Shown in pieces: positions 34,112 through 44,680 of a stretch of 64,000 nt of DNA (positions within the stretch are counted from its first letter, which is position 1; every line of letters begins with the position of its first letter). The notes below the pieces were generated by a model. That model did not search any database and was not told where the DNA came from. It worked only from the letters and a program-made list of their open reading frames with translations. The position numbers were made by a program, and so were the translations under genes. The DNA is from Muribaculaceae bacterium (GTDB lineage Bacteria > Bacteroidota > Bacteroidia > Bacteroidales > Muribaculaceae), in contig JAMPAK010000001.1 of NCBI GenBank assembly GCA_023667285.1, forward strand, positions 1,236,846 through 1,300,845, given 5' to 3'.

Positions 34112-36019
34112 TCAGTCTTTCTCGATGTAAGTGTAGCCGTAGAGGCCTGAGCGATAGTTGCTCAGGAACTCGCGACCCTCTTCGGGTGAGATTTTCCCTT
34201 CTTTCATGGCCGCTGTCACCCATGCCTCGACATTGCGCACCAGTTTCTTAGGGTTGAACTGCACATAGTCAAGCACATCTGCCACGGTCTCGCCGTCGAT
34301 GATACGGTCTATCTCATAGCGGTCCTTATAGACGGATATATGGACAGCGGTGGTGTCGCCAAAGAGGTTGTGCATATCGCCGAGAATCTCCTGGTAGGCA
34401 CCTACGAGGAACACGCCGAGATAGTAAGGCTCGCCGGGCTTGACGGGATGAACGGGGAGGGCGCCCGATGTGCCGCCGCCGTGGGTGATGAAGTTTGCAA
34501 TCTTGCCGTCGCTGTCGCAGGTGATGTCCTGGATTGTGCATGTCTTGGTGGGCTTCTCATCGAGGCGAGAGAGAGGGATGATGGGGAACACCTGGTCGAT
34601 GGCCCAGGAGTCTGTGAGCGACTGGAAGAGGGAGAAGTTGCAGAAATATTTGTCGGGGATCATCTTGCTGACCTTGCGCAGTTCCTCAGGGGCATGGCGC
34701 ATTCCGGCCGCTATATCCCCTATCTCGCGTGCTATGCTCCAGAAGAGCTCCTCGATCTGGGCGCGTGTGCGCAGGTCAAGCAGGCCGAGGCTGAAGAGGT
34801 CGAGAGCCTCCTCGCGAATCTGCAGCGCGTCGTGCCATGACTCGAGGCTTCGCTGCTGGTCAAGGCGGTCCCAGATATCATAGAGTTCCTTGACAAGTTC
34901 GTGGTCGTTCTCAGAGACCTCCTTGGTGTCCTTCCATATGGGGAGCTGTGTTGTCTCCAGCACCTCGAAGACAAGCACTGAATGGTGGGCTGTGAGCGAG
35001 CGGCCTGACTCGTTGATGATGTTGGGCTGCTTGAGGCCATTTTTATTGCAGGCATCCACGATGGCAGAGACGGCGTCGTTGGCATACTCCTGGATGGAGT
35101 AGTTCATGGATGAGCCTGAAGCGGAGTTGCGTGTGCCGTCATAGTCGACACCGAGACCGCCGCCTATGTCCATGAAGTCGACATCGAAACCCATCTGTGA
35201 GAGCTGGACATAGAACTGTGTGGCCTCGCGGATGGCGTTCTTAATGAGACGTATCTTGGTGATCTGGCTTCCGATGTGGAAGTGTATCAGTTTGAGACAC
35301 TGCTTCATCTTGTTTCGCTCAAGAAAATCGAGGGCTTCGAGAAGCTCGGACGAGTTGAGGCCGAATTTCGACTGGTCGCCACCACTTGTCTCCCACTTTC
35401 CTGAGCCGGAAGACGCGAGCTTAATGCGGATGCCCACATTTGGCTCAATGCCTATGCGGCGAGCCACGTCGGCAATGATCTTGAGTTCGTTGAGTTTCTC
35501 AACCACAATGTAAATGCGGCGGCCCATCTTCTGGGCGAGGAGGGCGAGCTCGATGTAGGTCTGGTCCTTGTAGCCGTTACAGATGATGAGAGCATTCTCC
35601 TTGATGTTTGTCGCAAGGACAGCATGGAGCTCAGGCTTTGAGCCGGCCTCGAGACCTATGTTGAATTTTTCGCCGTGGGTGACAATCTCCTCAACGACGG
35701 GGCGCATCTGGTTGACCTTGATGGGATAGATGATGTAGTTCTGTCCCTGATAGTCATACTGCTTGGATGCTACCGAGAAACAGTTTGAGATTTTCTCGAT
35801 GCGATTGTCCAGGATGTCGGGAAACCTGAGGAGCACGGGTGAAGTGATGTCCTTGACCTGCAGTTCATCCATCACCTCACGCAGGTCAACAGAGGCATAA
35901 CCCTCCTTAGGGGTCACGGCCACATGTCCTTTAGAGTTAATGGAGAAGTATTTGCGCCCCCAGCCCTGTATGTTATACAGTTCCTCGCTGTCCTCAATGC
36001 GCCATCTTCTTATAGGCAT
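34112..36019 (-). CDS. speA: Biosynthetic arginine decarboxylase
   Basis: The 635-residue product is a SpeA-type PLP enzyme (fold III) that makes agmatine from arginine as the first step to putrescine and spermidine. The PLP lysine is K101 in IIYPIKVNQMRP. The glycine-rich phosphate loop (MDIGGGLGVDYDG), the substrate-loop region (INESGRSLTAHH) and the C-terminal beta domain (YLGVFLVGAYQEILGDMHNLFGD) are present. Its length fits the long biosynthetic form. The promoter element TAATTTTG lies 40 bases upstream of the ATG. Confidence 0.96.
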   Translation of the reverse strand: MPIRRWRIEDSEELYNIQGWGRKYFSINSKGHVAVTPKEGYASVDLREVMDELQVKDITSPVLLRFPDILDNRIEKISNCFSVASKQYDYQGQNYIIYPIKVNQMRPVVEEIVTHGEKFNIGLEAGSKPELHAVLATNIKENALIICNGYKDQTYIELALLAQKMGRRIYIVVEKLNELKIIADVARRIGIEPNVGIRIKLASSGSGKWETSGGDQSKFGLNSSELLEALDFLERNKMKQCLKLIHFHIGSQITKIRLIKNAIREATQFYVQLSQMGFDVDFMDIGGGLGVDYDGTRNSASGSSMNYSIQEYANDAVSAIVDACNKNGLKQPNIINESGRSLTAHHSVLVFEVLETTQLPIWKDTKEVSENDHELVKELYDIWDRLDQQRSLESWHDALQIREEALDLFSLGLLDLRTRAQIEELFWSIAREIGDIAAGMRHAPEELRKVSKMIPDKYFCNFSLFQSLTDSWAIDQVFPIIPLSRLDEKPTKTCTIQDITCDSDGKIANFITHGGGTSGALPVHPVKPGEPYYLGVFLVGAYQEILGDMHNLFGDTTAVHISVYKDRYEIDRIIDGETVADVLDYVQFNPKKLVRNVEAWVTAAMKEGKISPEEGREFLSNYRSGLYGYTYIEKD

Positions 36020-36059
36020 TCTCTTATTTATTAGAAGTGTTTGAACTATATGTGAATTA

Positions 36060-36067
36060 CAAAATTA
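36060..36067 (-). promoter_or_regulatory. -7 promoter element for speA
   Basis: Minus-strand TAATTTTG (36067-36060), 40 bases before the speA ATG. The -33 box is not well defined. The rest of the 380-base gap between speA and the BlaI-type gene is AT-rich and shows no gene. Confidence 0.5.
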
Positions 36068-36325
36068 GACATTTTTCAGCAAACAGACCTAAAATATAGG
36101 CACAAAAAAAATTATCCGTCATCCCGACGAATAACTTTTCTACCTTAAATCTAATACCATGAAAAACTTGATGCAAAGTTATACCTCTACAACATCAATT
36201 GCAAGGTTTTTGTGTGAAAAGATTGAGTTTTTAATGTTATTTAACCAAATAAACCCATTAAATGAAACGGAACAGGGGAAAAGGCAACTCAAATGTTAAT
36301 ATGTATTAAAATACGATGTTTTTAG

Positions 36326-36356
36326 TTGGATGGTTTGTTCTGTAGCCCTATCTTTG
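36326..36356 (+). promoter_or_regulatory. Promoter of the BlaI/M56 operon
   Basis: TTG (36326-36328), 20 bases, TATCTTTG (36349-36356), 43 bases before the ATG. BlaI-type repressors usually bind a dyad over their own promoter; no strong dyad stands out here. Confidence 0.65.
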
Positions 36357-36399
36357 CATAAAACAACAGACTATTCAACAAGAAACACCTCATCGCATT

Positions 36400-36792
36400 A
36401 TGAAAGCAGGCCGCAAGCCCACCAAGGGTTTTACCGAGAGAGAAACAGAGATAATGGCCACACTCTGGAAAAACGGGCCGATGTATGTCCGCGAGATAGT
36501 GGCAGAATATCCTGAGCCTCGCCCACACGTCAACACTATCTCCACTCTCATCAGGATTCTTGAGGAGAAGGGCCATGTGGGCCATGAGACTACGGGAGGG
36601 TCTTACCGCTATTTCGCCAAGACCCGTCAGGAGGAGTGCCGCTCCAAGACCCTTGGGCGAGTGATCAGTGACTTCTTCAACAACTCATATAAACTCGCTG
36701 TCTCGGAACTGGTCGAGGAGGAGAAACTGAGTGTCGATGACCTGCGTGAGATCATCAACATGATTGAAGAACACAAAGCCTGGGAGAACTGA
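36400..36792 (+). CDS. BlaI/MecI/CopY-family transcriptional repressor
   Basis: The 130-residue product has the winged-helix domain of the family (FTERETEIMATLWKNGPMYV, VNTISTLIRILEEKGHVGHE) followed by a dimerisation region of about 50 residues. BlaI-type proteins repress an operon until a partner membrane peptidase inactivates them. The next gene starts 5 bases after the stop and encodes such a peptidase, so the two form a repressor-sensor pair. In Bacteroidota these pairs often control envelope or metal responses, not beta-lactamases; no beta-lactamase lies nearby. Confidence 0.92.
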   Translation: MKAGRKPTKGFTERETEIMATLWKNGPMYVREIVAEYPEPRPHVNTISTLIRILEEKGHVGHETTGGSYRYFAKTRQEECRSKTLGRVISDFFNNSYKLAVSELVEEEKLSVDDLREIINMIEEHKAWEN

Positions 36793-36797
36793 CCGCC

Positions 36798-38315
36798 ATG
36801 CTGACAACTCTCTTCTCGTTGTCTCTGCTGTCTGCCATCACACTGACATTGCTTTTCGGGGTGTGGTGGAAGACGATGCGCGGAGGGGGATTCCACTCCT
36901 TAAACAGAGGGACATTGTGGTTTATAGTGGCAGCGTCGGTCATTGTGCCGTTTCTGCCGGCTATTGGACCGGATGTGACATATGCAACGGAATCGGCAGA
37001 TATCTCCGTATCAGCAGCGAGAGTCTCTGATGTGGCTTCCGCTGTCAATGACCCGGAGGTTATCGGCCGAGGCAAAGCGCTGATGCCTATGGTTCTGCGC
37101 GTCCTATCCATATTATATGGCATTGGGATTGCAGCAATTCTTGTCATTGGAGCCATCGGGGTCTGTCGACTCATCTCTTTGATACGGGCAGGACAGAGGA
37201 TCATTTCCCCTCAGGGGATCCCGGTGATATTGACTGAGAGCAGGATGGTTGCGCCGTTCAGTTTCATCGGCATGATAGTAATGAGCCGCGATGACTATGA
37301 GAGGGACGGTGAAATGATACTATGTCATGAGTTGGCTCATATAGCGGGCCATCACTGGGTGGACCTCGTAGCGGTAAGACTGCTGTGCATCATGCAGTGG
37401 TTTAACCCGGCTGCATGGCTGCTGGCCCGCGAGATGAGCACAATACATGAGTATGAGGCTGACAGCCATGTGCTGCAATCAGGGATAGACCCATATATGT
37501 ATCAGATGCTTCTGGTGACGCATGCCGCCGGCATGAGGCTGTCGCCGCTGACAAACTCCCTCAACAATTCCAAACTCAAGGCCCGCATCTCAATGATGAA
37601 TCTCCCAGAGGATGGGACTCTAAAAAGGATGAGGGTGCTTGCTCTAATCCCGGCCGTGGCTACAGCCATATTCCTGATAAATATTCCTGTGGTCGCCTCG
37701 ACGCTGCGTGTGGATCTCAGGGCGCTTAGCGAAAGTCCAATGGAGGGTGTGTCCGTCCTGGGATATGCTGATAAGGAGACTGCTATGCCTGATGAGGATG
37801 AGAATGAGCCTGTATTCAATGTTGTCGAGGATAAGCCACAGTTTCCGGGCGGAGAGGAGATGCTGCTGAGGTTCATAGGGACAAACCTCCGCTATCCCCA
37901 GGAGGCGTATGACCAAGGAATCGAGGGACGTGTGATTGTGCAGTTTGTCATCCGCAAAAATGGGTCTGTGGGGCGCGTGAGAGTGGTGAGAGGAGAGCAT
38001 TCCCTGCTCGATGAAGAGGCCATGAGAGTTGTCAGGACACTCCCGGACTTCATCCCCGGGAAGGTGAACGGGCAGCCTGTGGCCGTGTGGTATACGCTCC
38101 CGATAAGGTTCAAGATTCCCGAGAGCGATGGGATGGCCCACGTTGAGAAGAGAGTGGTGCTGGACGGCAGCGACAAAGGGCCTGCTGTCTTTGTTGATGG
38201 CCGGAAATCAGATAGGATAGTCGATATTGACCCTGAGTCTATCCGGAGCATACATGTCATCAAGGATAATCCTGACTATCCCAATGGATTAGTATACATC
38301 AGATTGAAATCCTGA
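36798..38315 (+). CDS. M56 (BlaR1-like) membrane peptidase fused to TonB C-terminal and plug-like domains
   Basis: The 505-residue product has N-terminal membrane spans (about 1-22, 40-58, 96-122), a zinc-peptidase motif HELAH at 177-181 with the downstream acidic ligand region HEYEAD (217-222), and a further span at about 277-300. It continues with a TonB C-terminal domain (VVEDKPQFPGGEEMLLRFIG, VWYTLPIRFK) and ends with a segment like a TonB-receptor plug (VFVDGRKSDRIVDIDPES, IHVIKDNPDYPNG). In BlaR1 proteins the outer domain senses a signal and the M56 domain then triggers cleavage of BlaI. Here the sensing part is replaced by TonB-type domains, which suggests contact with outer-membrane receptors or periplasmic partners. 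That link is inference. Confidence 0.88.
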   Translation: MLTTLFSLSLLSAITLTLLFGVWWKTMRGGGFHSLNRGTLWFIVAASVIVPFLPAIGPDVTYATESADISVSAARVSDVASAVNDPEVIGRGKALMPMVLRVLSILYGIGIAAILVIGAIGVCRLISLIRAGQRIISPQGIPVILTESRMVAPFSFIGMIVMSRDDYERDGEMILCHELAHIAGHHWVDLVAVRLLCIMQWFNPAAWLLAREMSTIHEYEADSHVLQSGIDPYMYQMLLVTHAAGMRLSPLTNSLNNSKLKARISMMNLPEDGTLKRMRVLALIPAVATAIFLINIPVVASTLRVDLRALSESPMEGVSVLGYADKETAMPDEDENEPVFNVVEDKPQFPGGEEMLLRFIGTNLRYPQEAYDQGIEGRVIVQFVIRKNGSVGRVRVVRGEHSLLDEEAMRVVRTLPDFIPGKVNGQPVAVWYTLPIRFKIPESDGMAHVEKRVVLDGSDKGPAVFVDGRKSDRIVDIDPESIRSIHVIKDNPDYPNGLVYIRLKS

Positions 38316-38339
38316 TTGAACAGGATTTACTGAACCAAA

Positions 38340-38372
38340 AGAGGCGCACCACAATCACTGTGATGCGCCTCT
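38340..38372. terminator. Bidirectional terminator between convergent genes
   Basis: AGAGGCGCA (38340-38348) pairs with TGCGCCTCT (38364-38372), with additional CAC/GTG pairing inside. A-rich sequence lies to the left and T-containing sequence to the right, so it can serve both the M56 gene and the convergent ABC-F gene. Confidence 0.7.
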
Positions 38373-38391
38373 GTCAAATTCATCAAAACAT

Positions 38392-40005
<1,614 letters not shown>

Positions 40006-40032
40006 TTACTACAGGTTTTCTTTTTCAGGGTG

Positions 40033-40040
40033 CAAAGGTA
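40033..40040 (-). promoter_or_regulatory. -7 promoter element for the ABC-F gene
   Basis: Minus-strand TACCTTTG (40040-40033), 27 bases before the ATG at 40005. Confidence 0.55.
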
Positions 40041-40087
40041 CGAAAAATTTTCGGCATGGAGAAATTCCCTGCCGTCCAACTTAGGAA

Positions 40088-42454
40088 TTATCGCACAAAC
40101 ACTTTACGGCCTCCTATAATATAAAATCCGGAGACGAGTTTTTTTATATCATCTGCCGATGCCTTCCGCATAACGCATACACCCTGAAGTGTATATACAT
40201 CCTGTCTTTCGTCTACAGCCGATTTGATGACAGCATCTTCCAAGCCCGACTCTTCATGTAAATCTGCGCCCTGGATATTCCAGAACTTACCCCATAAGGG
40301 ATCCTGCCGATATACTTCCAAGGATTCTTGGGGTACAAGTAGTTGAGCATTCATAAATGACCAATCTGAAAAGCCGCCTTCCTGAACAGTAGGAGGATTT
40401 AAGGCTCTTACCGTTATTTTTTCAATTTGCGATTTATCGTACGAAGCCCAGTTGGCATTATCTGACAATAAACTATTACCGCCATTGAGATAAATCAAAC
40501 ATGTGCCTTCTCCGAAATCAAGCTCGCGCAGCACTGACTCAGTCCTATTGCTACAGCCCTCACTATTGAGATAATACTTACTGCTGCCAGTGACATAGAA
40601 GTCAACATCCGCGCTATATGTATTACGGAACACTACTACTTCAATATTTGAATTTGGCCACGGATAGAAACCTGTATAATGACAATAATTCGTATTAAAT
40701 GGAGTAAAATGATAGCTATGCCACCCTCCATTACATTCATCCAAAATCAGTTTATTGATGTTACAATATTGAAAAGAGGCAGAATGTGGTGCTAGAGGAT
40801 TATACGTCTGATAATCATAATAATAACAATAGAGAGACAATTCATCTCTTGGTGCAAATTCAAGTGTTTGTAATCCGGAATTTCCGAATGCATATCTATC
40901 TATTTCCGTCACTCCTTCGGGGATTTTTATATATTTCAGACTTGATGTATTGGAGAAAGCATATCTGTTGATTTTTAATCCGTCTTTTGAGTACCTACAA
41001 GTAAACGTGGCGAGTGCCGGACAATTTTCAAAAGCCCACTTCGCAATATCTGCAGTAAGATTCCATATCTCCACACTGCCCAGTTGTTTACTGTCTGCGA
41101 ATATACAAGGCCGGTCATACTCATGTATTATGAGCCTTCCAGTATTATTATAAATGAGGCTTTTCTTAGCATCTTCATTGTTTTCCGGTATTCTTTCCAG
41201 TTCAACAACTTTTGCATCCAAAGCATGCTCGCCGATTTTATTGACCGTTGACGGGACGTATAACGTCACCAGGTCTGTGTTGGCAAAAGCATAGTCGCCT
41301 ATTTCCGTAATATTGGATAGATCTACACTTCTAATACCTTTGACATTATAGAACAAACCAGCCGGAATTTTGCTGATTCCGTTTGGCGCTATGCACTCGG
41401 TCAATATTTTTCCACCTACATAAATCTCTCCGGCATGCGACTTGAAAATTGCATTTGCCGGGAAAAATTGATAGAGGTAGGTTATTTGCCCATCTTGGCT
41501 GGAACTCATATCACTATACGTAGTATTAAACAAGGTCTCCATGTCCGGAAAATAAATTCGGGATAGATTCACGCAGTCTGTAAAAACACCCCTATAACCC
41601 TCCATCTCGATTGTCCTTTCCCAACTATTATTGTACATCCAATTATAATATCCTATACTGCTTATCAAGTGTGTTCCTTTTGCAAATCTTATTTCTACAA
41701 GAGAAGTGCAACCATAAAAATATGGATTCCCTTTGAGCTGTCCATTTATTTTTCGAAGACTTTTGCACCCGGATATAGAGCCACTGTATTCTCCCATATC
41801 CAATATGCTTACCTCACGAAGAGCAGTACATTCATCTAACGCATTTGAACCTATGCTGACAGACGGGACTGTAATACTCTCAATGCTCTTGCACTCATAG
41901 AACATATAGCGAGGAAGATCCTTCATTGAACCTTCATTGAACCTTCTCTCCCATATGAATTCGACAATCTGTGAGCATCTTGAAAATGCATTCTCGCAGG
42001 TAATATCTTCCACTGAGTCCGGCACCCTAAGGACGGACGGCAGCGGTTGACCATCAGACGTATAGATTCTTTTATTATTCAACGGAGCCGAGGTCATTGT
42101 CAAATAGTGTGCCAATGACGGTACTACGATGTCGATAATATACGTTGTAGACGACGATGTTCCCTGTATGTACTTACAATTCTCGCCGATAACGATCTTT
42201 AGCCCTTTCCCGTTGGCCAGAGCACTGTCGTATGCGCCTTTATTCACGCCTATTACTGTCAGAGATTGTGCATTATAAGTGATAGAGGCCGGAACTTCCA
42301 CTACCTTATGCTCATACGGAACTTTATAAAGTTCGACTGTGCGGTCCTCAAGCGAAACCAGACGGTACGTATAATCGCCGAATTCGATTAAGACATCTTG
42401 GGGGAATGCTACAAATGAGCACATCAAAAATAAGTATAAGATAAAACGTCGCAT
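40088..42454 (-). CDS. BspA-like leucine-rich repeat surface protein
   Basis: The start at 42454 gives 788 residues with a signal peptide (MRRFILYLFLMCSFVAFPQD). Much of the body is a series of BspA/TpLRR-type leucine-rich repeats (YAFANTDLVTLYVPSTVNKI, YAFSNTSSLKYIKIPEGVTE), which form extended beta-solenoids in host- and bacteria-binding surface proteins. The C-terminus (GFYIIGGRKVFVR, preceded by YTLQGVCVMRK) is the short tail that ends many Bacteroidales surface proteins and may be a sorting signal. The gene and its flanks are more AT-rich than the neighbours, which suits recent transfer or a fast-evolving surface gene. The upstream in-frame ATG at 42601 was rejected because it hides the signal peptide. 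Confidence 0.85.
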   Translation of the reverse strand: MRRFILYLFLMCSFVAFPQDVLIEFGDYTYRLVSLEDRTVELYKVPYEHKVVEVPASITYNAQSLTVIGVNKGAYDSALANGKGLKIVIGENCKYIQGTSSSTTYIIDIVVPSLAHYLTMTSAPLNNKRIYTSDGQPLPSVLRVPDSVEDITCENAFSRCSQIVEFIWERRFNEGSMKDLPRYMFYECKSIESITVPSVSIGSNALDECTALREVSILDMGEYSGSISGCKSLRKINGQLKGNPYFYGCTSLVEIRFAKGTHLISSIGYYNWMYNNSWERTIEMEGYRGVFTDCVNLSRIYFPDMETLFNTTYSDMSSSQDGQITYLYQFFPANAIFKSHAGEIYVGGKILTECIAPNGISKIPAGLFYNVKGIRSVDLSNITEIGDYAFANTDLVTLYVPSTVNKIGEHALDAKVVELERIPENNEDAKKSLIYNNTGRLIIHEYDRPCIFADSKQLGSVEIWNLTADIAKWAFENCPALATFTCRYSKDGLKINRYAFSNTSSLKYIKIPEGVTEIDRYAFGNSGLQTLEFAPRDELSLYCYYYDYQTYNPLAPHSASFQYCNINKLILDECNGGWHSYHFTPFNTNYCHYTGFYPWPNSNIEVVVFRNTYSADVDFYVTGSSKYYLNSEGCSNRTESVLRELDFGEGTCLIYLNGGNSLLSDNANWASYDKSQIEKITVRALNPPTVQEGGFSDWSFMNAQLLVPQESLEVYRQDPLWGKFWNIQGADLHEESGLEDAVIKSAVDERQDVYTLQGVCVMRKASADDIKKLVSGFYIIGGRKVFVR

Positions 42455-42832
42455 AGCACGATGTTTGCCACCGTCATCCCCTCGGTAGCTAGATATTAGA
42501 TTAATATTCAAAATACTGGAAAGCGCAGGAATCTGTATATCCACTCGTTCCACTCGTTGAGGCTTCTCGCATTGCCCATTACCATTGAACAAGTAACACA
42601 TAGAAGCCTACCCTTATATACATATACATATACATTTCCAGATCCGCATATCTCTATCAATATGTAGAGATACCGGCAGATTGGTAATATACATATCCAC
42701 GGGCATCTACAGTTACTCTGCTCTTAACGGTAAAGGAAATCTTGCGAGAATTTCAACAAATCAAGAACAAAGCGTCAATAAACGCATTCACAAAATATAC
42801 ACTAACGTGGTAAGCGCATTAGTGAATCGCCG
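42455..42832 (-). promoter_or_regulatory. Long AT-rich leader of the LRR protein gene
   Basis: About 370 bases between promoter and start codon. The region holds a short repeat of ATATAC units (about 42617-42634), a CACTAA/TTAGTG dyad at 42800-42824 just downstream of the promoter, and a small TCTCTA/TAGAGA hairpin. I see no RNA family or reading frame that stands out. Confidence 0.4.
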
Positions 42833-42863
42833 CAAAGTTACGAAATCCCCGCCATAAAACAAA
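42833..42863 (-). promoter_or_regulatory. Promoter upstream of the LRR protein gene
   Basis: Minus strand: TTTG (42863-42860), 19 bases, TAACTTTG (42840-42833), a perfect consensus. It starts a transcript about 370 bases before the LRR gene. Confidence 0.75.
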
Positions 42864-42929
42864 GAAAAAGTTTTTCTTGCTGGCGCAACCACACGAAAAG
42901 AGGCATCCAACTTAGGCCGGTGCGAGCAT

Positions 42930-43664
42930 TCAGGAGCGGGGGAGAAACTCGAGCCTAGCGAGGGCGCTAGTGTTCTCGCCCACGCTGATGGCGACGTCGG
43001 TGGACTGACGTGAGATATGGGCTGTCTCTCCGTAGCGGGCCTCATGCTTGAATGCAATCTCAAACCTTGAGATGCGGCCGTTCTCATAGGCATCGAGCGG
43101 GAAGGCATCGACAATGAGGTCGATGTAGCGGCGTGTGGTGACATGACGGTTCACATCAATGTCAGACACTCTGAAAGTGAAGTCATAGCCCCACTCCTCA
43201 TCTTTAATCGGTGGGATGCGGCCACATTTCGATGGATAGAGCGGGTCAGTAATATAAAGCGCCGTGATGTCTCCGAGAACCGAGAGGTCTACGGGGCGGC
43301 GTGATGTCAGGTCGATGGCCATCCAGACGGTGTGGATGCGTCCTATGCACTCGTCTGTGTCGCTGTCCATGAGGGCAAACCCGCGGTCGGATGAGATGCG
43401 CCCCACTCCCTCAACCCATGTCTCGAGATAATAGTTGCCACCCACCCGAGGCATCCGCTCCAACTCGATTGACAGACGGCTGAGCACCCACGAGGCATTG
43501 TGGGGACGCAGTGTGTCAAACCCAATCCCGATGGCGCTGGCATGGAGAGTGGCGGTGTCAATAATGGCGATGACGAGCGCCGGGAGCGGCATCTCGAGGG
43601 TGGGGCCCACCTCAGAGGCTGTGAGGGTGAACGGATATCTGTATGTCTTAGGCTTCTGATTCAT
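42930..43664 (-). CDS. Acyl-ACP thioesterase
   Basis: The 244-residue product is a double hot-dog FatA-type thioesterase that releases fatty acids from acyl carrier protein. The first hot-dog (LPALVIAIIDTATLHASAIG; WVLSRLSIELERMPRVGGNY) and the second with the catalytic Asn/His region (VSDIDVNRHVTTRRYIDLIV) are both present. Length is normal for the bacterial enzyme. It is monocistronic, with its own consensus promoter 18 bases upstream. Confidence 0.9.
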   Translation of the reverse strand: MNQKPKTYRYPFTLTASEVGPTLEMPLPALVIAIIDTATLHASAIGIGFDTLRPHNASWVLSRLSIELERMPRVGGNYYLETWVEGVGRISSDRGFALMDSDTDECIGRIHTVWMAIDLTSRRPVDLSVLGDITALYITDPLYPSKCGRIPPIKDEEWGYDFTFRVSDIDVNRHVTTRRYIDLIVDAFPLDAYENGRISRFEIAFKHEARYGETAHISRQSTDVAISVGENTSALARLEFLPRS

Positions 43665-43682
43665 TTCTAGTTAAAATCTCAG

Positions 43683-43714
43683 CAAAAATAGCAATTAATG
43701 TCCGAAATCACAAA
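43683..43714 (-). promoter_or_regulatory. Promoter of the acyl-ACP thioesterase gene
   Basis: Minus strand: TTTG (43714-43711), 20 bases, TATTTTTG (43690-43683). The ATG lies 18 bases further. Confidence 0.75.
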
Positions 43715-43780
43715 TCCGCGAAGGCGATTGCCTCACATATTCTCACAATAGCCCCGATTGCAGATTGGTGTTGAAAAGAT

Positions 43781-43811
43781 TTTGTCATTTGAAAAATTCT
43801 GCTTAACTTTG
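43781..43811 (+). promoter_or_regulatory. Promoter of tRNA-Pro
   Basis: TTTG (43781-43784), 19 bases, TAACTTTG (43804-43811), a perfect consensus, about 40 bases before the tRNA. Confidence 0.8.
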
Positions 43812-43851
43812 CAGACGCAAAAAAGAACGTCACCTGCACCGGGTGGCAAAT

Positions 43852-43926
43852 CGGGGCGTAGCGCAGTCCGGTTAGCGTACCTGCTTTGGGAGCAGGGGGT
43901 CGCGAGTTCGAATCTCGCCACCCCGA
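43852..43926 (+). tRNA. tRNA-Pro (anticodon TGG)
   Basis: A complete cloverleaf: acceptor 5' strand CGGGGCG, anticodon stem CCTGC/GCAGG with loop TTTGGGA (anticodon TGG, reading CCA and other proline codons), T arm GCGAG-TTCGAAT-CTCGC and acceptor 3' strand CACCCCG with discriminator A. One acceptor pair (C6-A67) is mismatched. CCA is not encoded. A T run follows directly, and a perfect 11-bp hairpin (43940-43969) lies 14 bases further. Confidence 0.93.
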
Positions 43927-43939
43927 CTTTTTTCAATCA

Positions 43940-43969
43940 GCGGCTCAGGATAAACTTTTCCTGAGCCGC
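43940..43969 (+). terminator. Hairpin between tRNA-Pro and rubrerythrin
   Basis: GCGGCTCAGGA (43940-43950) pairs perfectly with TCCTGAGCCGC (43959-43969). The T run precedes it and does not follow it, so termination may be partial and rubrerythrin may be read from the tRNA promoter. Confidence 0.6.
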
Positions 43970-44008
43970 AATGTTGTTATTAGAAACAACTAATAACATC
44001 TCAACACT

Positions 44009-44599
44009 ATGTCAACCATCGCTAAAAATCTTAGAGGCACTGAGACTGAGAAAAATATCGTCGCTGCCTATATGAGCGAATCGGCTGCCTACAGCCGCTA
44101 TACATACTATGCACAACAGGCTGACAAGGAAAACTATTTCCCCATCGGCCAGATTTTCCGTGAGACAGCTGACAATGAACTCCATCACGGCAAGGTTTTC
44201 TTCAAGATGCTCCAGGGAGGCAAGGTGCCCAGCGTCCTTGCGGTCGACTCAGGCATCATAGGCACAACCGAGGAGAATCTGGCCACAGCAGCCGAAGAGG
44301 AGAAGACCGAGGGTGTAGAGCAATACACCAAGGCCGCCGAGGTGGCTGACAAAGAAGGGTTCCCTGAGGTTGCAGCTCACTTCCGCGCCATAGCCGAGGT
44401 GGAGATGCGCCACCGTGCCCGCTTCGAGCATTTCCTCAAGCAAGTGAAAGAGGGAACTGTCTGGACCCGTAAGCACCCTGTGAAATGGCAGTGCCTTGTA
44501 TGTGGATATATCTATGAGGGGACTGAACCTCCAAAGGTGTGTCCGGCATGCGACCATCCCTATCAGCACTACATCGCACTTGACTATGACATGATCTAA
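44009..44599 (+). CDS. rbr: Rubrerythrin
   Basis: The 196-residue product has the four-helix di-iron domain with carboxylate/His ligands (ESAAYSRYTYYAQQA, ETADNELHHGKVFF, AIAEVEMRHRARFE) and a C-terminal rubredoxin-like iron site (CLVCGYIYEG, CPACDHP). It reduces hydrogen peroxide in the cytosol and protects anaerobes from oxygen. An inverted repeat GTTATTAG-N6-CTAATAAC (43976-43997) lies 11 bases before the start, in the ribosome-binding region, and could control translation or bind a regulator. Terminated by the hairpin at 44616. Confidence 0.97.
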   Translation: MSTIAKNLRGTETEKNIVAAYMSESAAYSRYTYYAQQADKENYFPIGQIFRETADNELHHGKVFFKMLQGGKVPSVLAVDSGIIGTTEENLATAAEEEKTEGVEQYTKAAEVADKEGFPEVAAHFRAIAEVEMRHRARFEHFLKQVKEGTVWTRKHPVKWQCLVCGYIYEGTEPPKVCPACDHPYQHYIALDYDMI

Positions 44600-44615
44600 A
44601 AGAGATATTCAAAAA

Positions 44616-44649
44616 ATTGCCGGGATGAAACATTCCGGCAATTTTTTTG
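44616..44649 (+). terminator. Terminator of rubrerythrin gene
   Basis: ATTGCCGGGA (44616-44625) pairs with TTCCGGCAAT (44633-44642, one G-T wobble), followed by seven T. Confidence 0.85.
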
Positions 44650-44680
44650 TCTTATATGCATATAAAAGGATAAAATTCTG

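Noticed and set aside
36400..38315. Beta-lactam resistance operon
   Set aside because: A BlaI/M56 pair is present, but there is no penicillin-binding sensor domain and no beta-lactamase gene nearby.
42614..42640. ATATAC-type short tandem repeat as a contingency locus
   Set aside because: Only about three units, outside a coding region and not between promoter boxes, so an on-off role is unlikely.
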